Assembly (NCBI GenBank): GCA_015501605.1
Contig: JADNRZ010000003.1
Span: 2,046,001 to 2,110,000 of the forward strand
Source of the DNA: Panaeolus papilionaceus
Lineage: Eukaryota > Basidiomycota > Agaricomycetes > Agaricales
Length of the DNA stretch: 64,000 nucleotides
Direction of reading: 5' to 3'
Every line of letters begins with the position of its first letter. Position 1 is the first letter of the stretch. This document shows, piece by piece, positions 49,822 through 60,584 of the stretch. Below the pieces are notes generated by a model. The model did no database searches. It was given only the letters and a program-made list of their open reading frames with translations, and was not told where the DNA came from. A program made the translations under genes and the position numbers.

Positions 49822-52008
49822 TCAATCGATTTGCACCTTGACTTCTTGCGTTCTCAATGCCTCGAGTAGTTCTTTCCATTCTGTTGACCTTGGTGTCACA
49901 CCGCATTCATGTGGTTTCTTATGCCTGTCGACAAGGTTTGAATTAGAGCCGACGACTGATAGGTATTAGCGAAATATGACGTACGAGAAAAATCATTCTT
50001 CAATAAATTCGTCGTTGATTTCAATCTCATTTCCGTGCTGGTCTTTCTTCTTGTGGAGGTTAAAGCACGCAAGGATTGAGGCGAACATCAACCACACCTG
50101 TGTATGTGGAATGAAGGTGTTGGGCATCCTACATCGCCCGACAAAATACCAAATTCGAAACTTACCGTTGCACTTGCGACATGTTTACCAACACAAATGC
50201 TGTTAAAAACAGTAAGTTTTGGCAGTGAATAATACGCTTTTGACTCCTAACCGTTTCCCGAATCCATATGCTAAAATTCTGTCGTCTTCGTCTAGTTTCC
50301 CTTCGCTGTCAAAGAATCGATCTAGGTTGAAAATGTGGGGATCGGGTCCAATCGCCCTTCGTCAAGATTCATGGCCCTGGTCAATTAAATCAGTGGTGTG
50401 CACGAGCTACAAGATAACTGGTACCATATACTCGGGATGATAGTAGTCCCCGTAAGAAGTACAAATCAGGATTCAGGATACGAGTAGAAACAGTGTGGCT
50501 GGCGGTGTCATACCTTTGGGAATGAAATAACCTTTGTACCAATCGTCTTGTATTGCGACGTGGCCAACACCCAAGGGGGCAGGAGGATTGTACCTCAGAA
50601 CTTCGCGATAAATGGCTTCAATATAGGATAATGCTGGTCTGTCGTCAAATATTGGAAGTCGGGGGGTGCGACCTAAAACACGATCGAGTTCTGCATGTGC
50701 CTTAGCCTGGATGGCGGGATGTGTGACCATCAAGTAAAAGAAGGTGCGCGTGACAGAGATGGTCTATCACCCAACGCTCAATAGTGATGAGACTTCGTGA
50801 TCAAACCTCTTACAGTATCAGATGCGGCTGGGCAAGGTTTGGATTAGCACCGATTGGGTGAAATGCGTAAACTCGGCTGACCTCCGTAGACAGTATGAGC
50901 TACGTTCAGGACGATCTCTTCTTCCTCAGGTGAAGCGCCGACGGTCTGCTTCTTTTCCGTAAAGTTCCCTACCAAGGAGGGTACCGCAGTACCTTTTGCC
51001 TGAGAGACAGCGCGTTTTAACGAGCGGAATGTCTGAATATCAGCAATACCAACTTACCATACTGTTCAGCAATGCCTCCAACGGTATGCGCTTCATCTGT
51101 TCAGACATCTTTCTACATTCCTTTCCCATTCGTTGCGTCCACGTCCACGGCACATGCTTGAAAGGTGGAAAAATATTGGCAAGACTCCCTCCAAGACCCA
51201 TAACCGAACCGCCAATAGCCATGTGTTGATCTGCGGCATGGATGACAGGATCATCGACGGTCTTGACTCCATATCCAAACATGGTGATAAGAGGAATCGA
51301 TATTGACAACCTTTCCGAAATGGATGTTGAATGAAAAATCCCCTGTGCAAAAACAAACATACAGAGAAACTTACATTTTGCCGTGATCATCAAATCGGTC
51401 TAGTGTGTCAAGTAGTCAACCAACATATCATTGACCTTCCTCGTCTGTATTGGGTAAAACACTGGAGCTCTGTAAGGCTTGAAATTTTGGTGCGCTACGC
51501 GACGAAGTGCGCGCCATCGATCGCCATATGGGAAGAGGGCGAAATTGTAATCCCAACCGAGACTGTTGAGATAATAAATAATGTCAATGAATGTCTGCGG
51601 TCATGACAATCAAGTGACACCCACAGCTCCATGGTTGGGATCGCTGCGCGATCTGAATACAGTTTGGCTCGGTTTTCAAACAGCTCATCCGCGTCCTCAA
51701 GGAAATCGAGGATGAAGAATCTACTGCCCAACGCACTGAGATGCAAGATGTTACCTATGCAATTTTGGTGAAACCTGCGAACGGATGCAACAGAGTATAC
51801 GGGACGTACTGTTATATTTCTTGGTCCATTCAAGGTAGACGCGTGTTGAATTGGTAGATGGGATATCCAAGGCATTCCCAATCAGAAATCGCGGCTTGGG
51901 TCCAGGAGGAAACGGACCTGCTGACGGCCGAAGAAACTGGACTAAGAGCCGTATGAGGCCCAGCGCTAGAATTGCAGCGAGCACTGAGGGAATCATAACG
52001 GAAAACAT
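49822..52008 (-). pseudogene. Cytochrome P450, frameshifted before the heme loop
   Basis: Tandem paralogue of the preceding gene with the same layout. It has a signal anchor at 52008 (MFSVMIPSVLAAILALGLIR), hinge PFPPGPKPRFLIGN, the K-helix exon (EAIYREVLRYNPPAPLG) and heme-loop sequence ILAYGFGKR. The C-terminus HECGVTPRSTEWKELLEALR stops at 49822-49824. Compared with its neighbour, one base is missing between 50349 and 50350 (the codon after GR in DEGR). The frame then runs into a TAG before the heme cysteine, and no alternative splice restores it. Either it is a very recent pseudogene or the base is a sequencing error; everything else looks intact. Confidence 0.75.
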
Positions 52009-52507
52009 AGCAGCTGCTGGGTTTGGTTATCAAAAGATGATCAGCATTTATTGGTTTTGAAGATACTATATGTTGTCGCGTGAGACAAGTTCCTTGTGTT
52101 CGCTAATATATGTACAAAAGTGACTGACAGTGGCATTTGGCATGGGAGGCAGGACAACACTCAGGTGTGAGTAAAGTTGGGTTTGAAAAGCACACCTGAT
52201 TCACTTTACTGAATTGTTGAATTGGAGAACATAGAATAGGTGAACCACCGAAGTAGTCGTCTTCTTGAGAGCTGTCAAGCTGTGGCGATATTGGTCGGAA
52301 AAGCCAGCCAATGCTGACGCACCTCCTGATATAATATTGAACAACCAAAAGGAATGTCAATATCGATGTGCTGTCCAATACTTGCCAATAGCATCACACC
52401 TGGCCTGACAAGCCTCCAATATGTACTTGCGTCTCGGAGATAAGGTCAATATAATTGTGTTCCTGACAATGACAGAGAGAGGACCAATAAATTCCAGTTC
52501 AATTTCT
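52009..52507. other. Spacer between P450 array and actin-like gene
   Basis: Promoter side of the last P450 copy and 3' flank of the actin-like gene. No other feature was recognised. Confidence 0.5.
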
Positions 52508-54116
52508 TTAGATACATTCTGCTCGAGAAATATGATCATGGTCAGCCATTGATTGTATTACGATGAAACACAGCTTACTGCGGTGGATAATGCCTGCTCC
52601 TACTTCGTCATATTCACCTCTTGTGCACCACAGCCTCTGAAATGTACTTAGCGAAGCGAGAATGGATCCCCCGATCCATGTACTGTATCGCCGTTCTGTT
52701 GGAGCGATGACCTTCGTCCGTATATCAGATGCTGCATCTGCATCTAATTCCTTGCACAAGCGATCAACAAATCCAGGAAACATGGTCGTTCCGCCGGTTA
52801 GGACAACTTTGCGGCGAAGATTATGTTCGAGGTCGGGATCGCATTTTTTAATGCAGCTGTGGCTATCATGAGAAGGGTTGAGCACAGTACTTAAATGGGG
52901 GACTGGGTCCCAGGTGGGAAAACACTCGATACACACATTAATTCGTGTAAGCCGATAGATAGTACCCCAAAAGCTGTTGGCCTGAAGAGAGCTTCAGGGA
53001 TTAAGGACCTAATTTCGAGGTCGAATATCAATGTGTAATTTTGATAAATAAACATGGAACATGTACCGCTCGTCACCAAGCACAATCTCCTGACCATCTG
53101 GTAATTTATAGGCGTGGTCAGTCGCCCGGCTATCTGGGTGAGTATCACCCTCAGAGTTCAAGGAAACGTAGCAAAAATCGTGCTTCACAGTTTCAACCTG
53201 TTCCCGGGTGATTGAAAGATGACCACCATCTCCTAGACTTTTATGGAGGAGATCAGTTAGATCACTGCCTGAAAAATCAAGACGGATAGTTGAATGAACG
53301 AGGGCGGAACCTTCGTAGAAGGCGGTGGCATGTGTAACACCTTCCCCACAACCCAGAACGACGGAAGTGCGGAATCTGCTGTTGTAGAGGCATAGGGTAG
53401 GCTGTAGAGCAACAGATAGTGCTGGGACCCTGAAAGTCTCGAACATGATTTGCGCGGCCTTTTCGCGGCTAGCCTTTGGGTTGAGTGGTGTTTCGGTGAG
53501 AAGAAGCGGGTGCTGATCCATTGAAGCGCGAAGTTGGTTATGAATCGCATGGTTCCATACTCTCTCCATGGCGTCCCAGTCCTTCACATAGCCACGCTCA
53601 ACGGGGTATTTCAGTGTCAAAATATCGCCTCTAGTTTGTGCGTCGTCGCTGTATGAGTGCGTGTGGTCAGCTTTACCTCGAGTGGGTTGGACATGGAGGC
53701 AAGGCGAGCCTTACCCAACAAAAGACCATATGCCGTCAATATCTGTCTCAACAATTCCGTTCCGACGTTCACATCCGACAATGGGTCTATGAAGGCAAAC
53801 CATAAGCCACCGAAATATTTCAAAAACGCTTGGAATTACGGAAACACGGAACGAGGGCCATCGTCCCCTATCCTGTTATCAGGGATAAGTACAAAGGTTG
53901 AGTTGAACAAGACTCTACCTGCAACTGGTAAGATTTAGAGAGGAAAAAAAAAGATCTCGTCTTCGAATGAAGCACTCACATCCTGCCTTACACGTCCCAG
54001 TGCCATTATCAATGACCTAGACATCCAAGCACGTTGACCAGCGATTAGATACCACATTGCCAAATGACTAAACACCAATGAGATGACTGTACCAAAGCCG
54101 CCAATTCGTCTTCCAT
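52508..54116 (-). CDS. Divergent actin paralogue
   Basis: Nine exons (54116-54093, 54016-53980, 53924-53919, 53867-53840, 53786-53715, 53648-53067, 53008-52937, 52862-52579, 52518-52508) join perfectly in frame to 371 aa, close to conventional actin (375). Clear actin blocks are VIDNGTGTCKAGFAGDDGPR, GDILTLKYPVERG, LLTETPLNPKASREK, QIMFETF, YKLPDGQEIVLGDER, VVLTGGTTMFPG, ERRYSTWIGGSILASLSTF and HRKCI at the end. Deviations are strong: the second phosphate loop (LDSGDGVTH in actin) reads LGCGEGVTH, the D-loop is unrecognisable, and the WH2/profilin-facing parts differ. It is too close to actin in length and gap pattern to be a typical Arp, so an actin duplicate under relaxed or altered constraint is most likely. 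Confidence 0.88.
53919..53924 (-). other. 6-nt microexon of the actin-like gene
   Basis: TTGCAG lies between acceptor TTACCAG and donor GTAGAG, with introns of 55 nt (53979-53925) and 51 nt (53918-53868) on its sides. With it, the protein reads KAGFAGDDGPR exactly as in actins. Without it, the frame is kept but FAG becomes a single W. Confidence 0.7.
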
Positions 54117-57100
54117 TCTCGCGTGAGGTTTCTCTGTGGTTTTTTTACAGACACAGAGCTTAATCTCGAGACTCGAGCTATTATTTTTTGCAAGCCAATT
54201 GGTTCGAACAGTTCAATCACTTTGAAAACATAAAAAGCAAAAACGCAAGTTTCTAAAACCGTTCTCAGTGCTTCTGAACAGGATATATCAGTACAGAAGT
54301 TGATGACATACCACTAATTTTCTAAACCCAGCTGCCAGTGACACCTTCGCTTTCAAACATCGATTTTTCAGCCTTTCCCAACAAGTTGAGCACCAGGAGG
54401 GAAAATGAAGGGGATGTGATTGAATTATGGGTCAGACGCCTATTATTTAACGATAGTGTATCATGATCAAATAAAATAATTGAAGGCAGCAGAAAAATAC
54501 AGAATCTCGAAGGCAAGTTGAAGTACAGATCATTTGGTGCTGAAATCTGGATGTCAATATTTAAACTCCGACTGAAATTGTAACACCACAAAGAGGGACC
54601 CTGTCAACAATGATCATCCTCCATCAGTAAATTTAAGAGAAACCAGTAATGCATTATGAGGGACATGTAGGGTCATATCAGCGATGCCATCCAATGCGAG
54701 CGTCGTAATTTTGATCTCAGATTACAACATGGTATACAAAGAGAATACCTGAGCACCCTCCTTCATATCATTGCCATCAACAAGCTACCATTTTGATTAC
54801 ACTCGGTGACATCTATGTCAGACCATCACCACCTTACGATTAGAAATTTGTAAGTTGGCTATTCCGCGCTTTCAATGTCACCCCATAGCAAACATACAGT
54901 GACGTTCGCAGGATTGATGTCTTCTACAAGTGGGATATCATACGTATATTATCATACTATGTCGATAATATATGTCCGAATACCGTCAGCAAGCTACCAG
55001 CCCAATTGCACCCGGTAACATCTATGTCAGACCATCTCCATCTTACGATTAGAAAATCTGAAGTTGGCTATTCCTTGCATCAGCAATTTCTGATTTTGGG
55101 TTGTAGCATAGCCACTGATGGCTGTAGCATGCATCATGGCAACAGTAGCGGCTGTAGCATCCATGATGGGAGTGGTAGCAACGACTAGCAAGTTAGTGCT
55201 CTGTAGCACTACATGCATTACCTCCCCCTCTGTGTACTGCTACCTACCATGGTATGGTAATTATGTAGCTATAGGGAGTGCCCTCTCTTAAAGTCATGCC
55301 AGAAATTACTTATATTATTAAAAACCAATGTCAACTAGGTGCTAGACTACAAATAATTGTATATAACAGAATAGTAGTGAATTTCGAGACCAATAAGTTG
55401 GACTTGTCATTTTTTTTTGAAGTCCATTGTCCGCTTTGGTGAAACATATGAGATGGGAAAATGCTGATTAATCAAAACGCGAACCAAAATGATTCCAAAA
55501 TAAGCAATTTTGATCGCACTCTCTTCTTTCCTCAACTATCATCTTTGTCCACATCTACCATATTTCCCCATCCCACAGGTGCTTTAATGGTTCTATATAT
55601 ATATATTTAAGAGACCTGTTAAGTGTTTATTATTATGGAATCAAGTGGCTGACTACTATATTATAGGATGTTATCGCTGCTTTAGCAGTAGATTTTACCT
55701 GCACTTTAACATATTTTGGTGAGATTCCTTTTATTTTTTTTCTTTCTTTTTCTATTTATGACATTCTTCTATTACTTCTATTATTATAGGTGCTTTATTA
55801 TGTCTGTTTGAGCATAGGAGATGGGTTTTCATAGGTATGTGAATGTTATGGGTACGACTTCCGGACTTTCTCACGCTCTGCTTTCATGTCTTTTCTAGTT
55901 CTTCGTCATCATGACCTTCCTCTACATGTCATATATAACCCTTGGTGAGTTCTATTTTATTTATTGTTATACTGTACCTCATTAATATATTTATTTAGAG
56001 CATAAATTCTTGACCTTTATTATCGCTTATTGCCATTCTTGCTATTCTCTTGGTTATCTCTGTATTTAGGGAAAGTCAAGGGTACAGGTGACTTTGACAG
56101 GTTATGGGTTGTGTTGGGCGCAGGTACAGGTGTGGGTCAGCCTTGGTGTACCTGTGAGCTTCAAAACAGGCCCAAGGGCGCCCAAAACAGCCCAGAATTG
56201 GGCAAGATATGCTCAAAATGCGAAAGGCTTCACATTTTGAGCATATCTTGCCCAAAAATTGTCCGTTTTCGACATTCTTGGACTTTTTTTGCATGGAAAA
56301 CCCGCAGGTACACAGGTAGGGTATGCCATGGGTCCAGGATGTTCCCTATCTGTATTGTATGCGGTATTACTTGTGTATTAGTTAGTTTTTGAATGATATA
56401 TTAATTTTTGTTTTACAATCTTATGAGTGATTTCATGCATTATATGTGCTATTTGGAAGGGCAATTTGTATATGCAGTGGTCTACCTATGTAGCAGTCTG
56501 TAGTGCTCTGTAGCACCTGTAGCAGTCTGTAGCATCATGTAGCAACAAGGGGGCGCTACAGAGCACTACAGACCCTAATGGGGAAACTCCATAAGGGGTA
56601 CCCTTTGCTACAGCACTACAGTGCTACGGAGCACTACGGAGCACTCCGGAGCCAACCCAGACATTGCTGATGTGCTTTCAATATCTGCCCATGTTGGACC
56701 TACAGTTAAGGTCGCATGATTAATGTCTTCTATAACTAGGAGATCAAGCTTATCTCGCCATACCAGACCAGTAATGTATCCTTGTTCCGCACAATTCAAG
56801 CTCAAGATGCGATCTTCTTAGAAGATGCACAATAGACGCTACCCATTGATGACTTACATCCTATCATTACATGTGGCGGCGAGAGACAGGAACGCCTGGT
56901 TGCCTATGACAACTTACAAACAGGTCCAAGCGCTCCCTATAGTGAATAATAGTGTATTGTAGAGGCTCGCCAAATGCCCTCAAACTAAGATATCTCTGTA
57001 AGTTGGGGAGGCGCATGATATCTTCTCATCAACCAACTGACATTGATGTCGTCTCTCACAGATCATCTCTATACACGAGCTTTATCATATGCATTTCCAC

Positions 57101-57378
57101 TAATGTTATGGGAGTTACCAGATGGTCAACATTTTGCTTCTCACTCCGTGAGCCGAGGGCTGAATGATGCTGTCTCATCAAGACACCACTATGATTATTG
57201 GCTCAAGCGCTTGTTGAGCGCTTTGTGTTAATACTACCCATTCTTGTATATTTATGAATCACACGAATAACGATAAGGGTTGAATGCAATATTAATTATT
57301 ATTCCATATCCATACTGTATGTTCACAATCTAAAGCCTCAACGTATCAAAAAGGTAGTCCGAAGGGGTCACTCTGTTC
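54117..57378. repeat. Repeat-rich region with decayed gene fragments
   Basis: No intact gene. It contains a direct 85-bp duplication (54781-54865 and 54990-55074). CTGTAGCA/TGCTACAG short repeats occur in both orientations (55100-55170, 56490-56640). There is an AT microsatellite near 55590 and a 23-bp perfect hairpin at 56198-56255. Two minus-strand fragments have related translations (EDIN.A..TV...W.DIES; about 54867-54945 and 56650-56760). This looks like a graveyard of small repeats and pseudogene pieces. Confidence 0.6.
56198..56255. repeat. Perfect 23-bp hairpin
   Basis: Left arm 56198-56220 (TTGGGCAAGATATGC...) and right arm 56233-56255 are exact reverse complements separated by 12 nt. 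Weaker inverted matches outside it (GTGTACCTG near 56148 and CAGGTACAC near 56304) suggest it is the core of a foldback element. Confidence 0.8.
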
Positions 57379-58983
57379 CTAGAACTGATTTGAACGGAGG
57401 GCACGTTGCATTTTGAGCTTGTCGCGCGACTTCTTGGAGTTGGTTGAGGAAGCGGCATGATGAGGAAAGACTTGCCTAATTATAAGACTGTCTGTCAACA
57501 TAGATTGAATAGTAAAACCCATTTTCACAATCTCACTTACTTATTCCACCAAAGCAGTAAATCATTGACCCTTTTCTTCGAAGCATCATCTTCTGGTGCA
57601 TCAAGGTAATCAACAATGAACTCCCAAAGGGCCTTGTAGGCGAAGCCATTGTATACCTCGACCCATTGAACGGCATCAGTGAGACTAAACGCGAGCTAAA
57701 AAAATTGGGTTAGTTGTCAGGTTTAACAAAGAGCGGATATACTTACAAGAATGGCGGCATAAGCAATGGAGCGGGGTGTTACGATTCCATTCATATGCAG
57801 GAGATTGGCCACATTGGCCTTCGTGGCTTTCTTCTGAGATGTCGATTGCCGGTTCTTCTTCCTAACTGGTCCGTCTTCAGACTCAATGTCCTCGAAAGAG
57901 TCGGCGGACGTAGGAGAGGTAAATATTACACAAAATGACTGGGGGTGAGCATCAGGGCACGAAATCAGAACTTATGTGCGGATGCCACGTACCTTGACCA
58001 GAAGGTTACTTCGCAAGAACTTGGCCTCTATGTCATCTGCATCCCCTTTACCTTGCGGATAAAAGCACGACAGATACACGTCATCTTTGATTGACAATCT
58101 TCCGGCCTTGATGTCAGCTCGGGTTCTGTGTGAAGGTTAGTCGCGATTGAAGTCGGCGAAAGAGGGTGGGTAGTATTGTGATGGAATACATACTGCTTGT
58201 CATTCCAATCGTATTCTATAGGGCAGAGGAGGGCACCTGTAATGTCGTTTTGAATGCCACGGCCAGTGCGCGTCTTAATACAGAAAGGGACGCTGGGTGA
58301 AAATGTGGTGTTCAACCAATCACCGACTTCCACTTTAAGACGCCGGACGTCCTCGCTGCGGCCATCGTTACCTCCTTTTTGGAGCTAAAGGGAAAAGAAA
58401 GGATTAAGTTATCGGAAAAATTGTAGACATCTGATACATACTTGGGAAATTAATCGATTAAGGTCTTGAGCATCAGCATCTCCGTCGTTCAATACGTTTC
58501 GGAGGGCAGGCACCAAGGCGACCACAATAATGAATCCTTGGTAGATTCGGTCTTGGCTGCAAAGAAAGAAATAAGCGGAGGTGGTATATCAGACACCACA
58601 TGCTTACTTTCTCTTCAGTTCACTATCTGGGTCATCCTCAGCAGACCCTTCTTCGCCTTCCGTGGCGCGCCGATCTGCCTCGCAAACAAGGAAGTCGAGT
58701 GGATCAAACATCGTTGACAAGCGTCGGATTCCGCGCCCCATTGCAGCTACAGTGCTACAACGATATAGGTTAATACATTTCGCCACTAAACTGTGACCCT
58801 AAACAGAATGGGGACTCACGTTTTCTTCTTCAGCTGACGCAGCCCCAAAGCAGTGTCGGCTGCTTCCTCCAACTGGGCGATACGCCGTTTCAGACGAGGT
58901 ATTTCTGTCGAAGGGGGACCTTCTGTAGTCGTGGCACCTTCTGGGATGTCTGAGGTTTGTTGGCTCGAGCTCGAGGTAGACAT
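57379..58983 (-). CDS. DUF6698-type protein of agaricomycetes
   Basis: Starts MSTSSSSQQTSDIPEG at 58983. The N-terminus is low-complexity and followed by a coiled-coil-like RLKRRIAQLEEAADTA. Exons continue with AAMGRGIRRLSTMFDP, DRIYQGFIIVVALVPALR, TRTGRGIQNDITGALLCP, IEYDW, FLRSNLLVK and FTSPTSA. They end with MNGIVTPRSIAYAAIL, LWEFIVDYLDAPEDDASKK and LLLWWNKQVFPHHA, stop at 57379-57381. Blocks such as TGxLLCP, LLVKxFxxIFTSPxSA, VTPxSIAY and LLxWWN are those I associate with DUF6698, a family expanded in mushroom genomes. Biochemical function is unknown. About seven introns are implied and the frame appears intact. Confidence 0.75.
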
Positions 58984-59221
58984 TGCTGGTAGGAGTTCAT
59001 GCTGCTGGTGGCGCGGCTATATATACCAGACACGACGGGCCACAACGCAACAAATACAAATTTGATCATTTTATTTCGACCCTTCATATGTTGAAGTCCA
59101 CAAATTAGATCGCTTTGTTGCGACCCTACTTTGAATTGACCCTTGATCGGATTCAAACCCGCTCCCAAAGACAGGGGTTATCGGATTGGATTGCTGAGGT
59201 CTAAGCTCATCCGCTTATCTG

Positions 59222-59238
59222 GGTGGGGGGGGGGGGGC
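59222..59238. repeat. Poly-G tract
   Basis: A run of G residues interrupted once by T, just upstream of the DUF6698-type gene. Such a tract is slippage-prone and may be unreliable in length. Confidence 0.9.
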
Positions 59239-59497
59239 ATTGGAAATCCCAAGTGAAAACTTTTGCATTGATATAACAAAGAAGAAACAAATTGAACGCG
59301 CGCGTTGGAATGTGCCACACAGTAATTACCAGCGAATGAACGCCGTCGTCACAACGACTACATCTGCCGCTAATTTTCCAAGAAAGACGGTCGGCGGTCG
59401 CACCAAGTTGCGCCACATTGACCCTACGAAAATGAAGTTACATGAGACCATGACGGTACAGAGTTGGGAACGTGTTGCGGACCTTTATCGTGATGTA

Positions 59498-59878
59498 CTG
59501 TACCATTTCAATCAATTCGGCCTAGGGGGTTACGCGTTACACCCTTGGACACATTTCGGCCACCGTCCATGTTGGGGGTTATGCGTTACAAATGTCTAAA
59601 ATTTCGGCCAAGAGACAAAAGTTCCTTGGAGTTTTTTTGCATGTAACCCAACATAGAAATATGGGAATACCAGGGAATACGTAAGCCTTGGGCAGAGTGT
59701 TGGGCGGACTACGAAAATTGGCTGAAAGCGGGGGGAAATAAATTCAAATTTAAAGAACTTTTTCAGAGATGTTTTGGCCTTTGGCCAATCGCCTAATCAT
59801 GCGTTACATGTAACGCATTTTCGGCCAAAACCATAGGGCCCGTTATGCGTTATGGCCGAATTGATTGAAATGGTACAG
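59498..59878. mobile_element. TA-flanked MITE
   Basis: Perfect 25-bp terminal inverted repeats (59498-59522 and 59854-59878) start CTGTACCATTTCAATC and are flanked by TA on both sides (59496-59497, 59879-59880). The 381-bp interior carries several copies of GCGTTAC / GTAACGC and TTCGGCC in both orientations, including a 16-bp palindrome near 59808. There is no coding capacity. The structure fits a Tc1/mariner-superfamily MITE. Confidence 0.88.
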
Positions 59879-59897
59879 TAATGCGATTGTCCTCCTC

Positions 59898-60584
59898 CTA
59901 CTCCTCCGCTACCTCTTGCTCCTCCACCACCTCTTGCTCCTCCACCACCTCTTGCTCCTCCGCCTCCGCCTCCCTGTCGGTGTCAGAGTGCCGCCAAGCT
60001 CGACACCAGCGTTGAGGGCGTCGGCGCTCGTCGAAAACTGAGTTGTGCACCGTCACCGAAAGATTGCTGGTTCCGACATTGTGCAAGTTAGCTAAAATGA
60101 CAAGGTGAAAGGCCATACGCGATGTGTTGAGAATAGCGATCAACGAAAAGGGAAAAGAATGATAAAGGGAGGAGGGTGAAAAAATATGTGTGAAACGAAA
60201 AAGGGTGAGCAAGTGAACAAGCAACGAGATGAGAAGAAACGCACTACTGGTGTTAGTGTAGTGATGCATAGGTTGAGCATCGAATCCGGTTCCTGCAATA
60301 AGTTGCTGGTCGTTTCTCCCGGTCACTACCTCTGCCTCTTCAGATATCAATGTGGGTTCGACTTGCTGTGCACCACACGTCGGAGTCGATCCCTCGTGCA
60401 CTGAAGAGTCGTCGATCGCGGACAAGGGTTGGTGATCAAGATGCATTGCGGTCGACTTTTCGCGCACGCAGGAGTTTTTGGGGTTAGCGAACGATGGTTG
60501 GACGGTCTCCTGCTGGGGCTTGATGGTCGACATGTATGCTCCAAGGAGCAAAAGGGCAAGGACACAGACTTTGATATAAAACAC
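59898..60584 (-). CDS. Hypothetical protein with EEQEVV repeats
   Basis: A 228-codon open frame beginning MFYIKVCVLALLLLGAYMST (signal anchor-like). It has a second hydrophobic stretch (SAFLLISLLVHLLTLFRF) and ends in an 18-bp tandem repeat encoding EEQEVV three times. No family was recognised and no independent evidence of translation exists. The stop lies only 20 bp from the MITE ending at 59878. It may be a chance open frame. Confidence 0.3.
   Translation of the reverse strand: MFYIKVCVLALLLLGAYMSTIKPQQETVQPSFANPKNSCVREKSTAMHLDHQPLSAIDDSSVHEGSTPTCGAQQVEPTLISEEAEVVTGRNDQQLIAGTGFDAQPMHHYTNTSSAFLLISLLVHLLTLFRFTHIFSPSSLYHSFPFSLIAILNTSRMAFHLVILANLHNVGTSNLSVTVHNSVFDERRRPQRWCRAWRHSDTDREAEAEEQEVVEEQEVVEEQEVAEE

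Noticed and set aside
59100..59220. tRNA- or SINE-like sequence (B-box-like GGGTTTGAATCC on the minus strand)
   Set aside because: The T-arm stem does not pair and no acceptor stem could be folded, so neither a tRNA nor a SINE can be supported.
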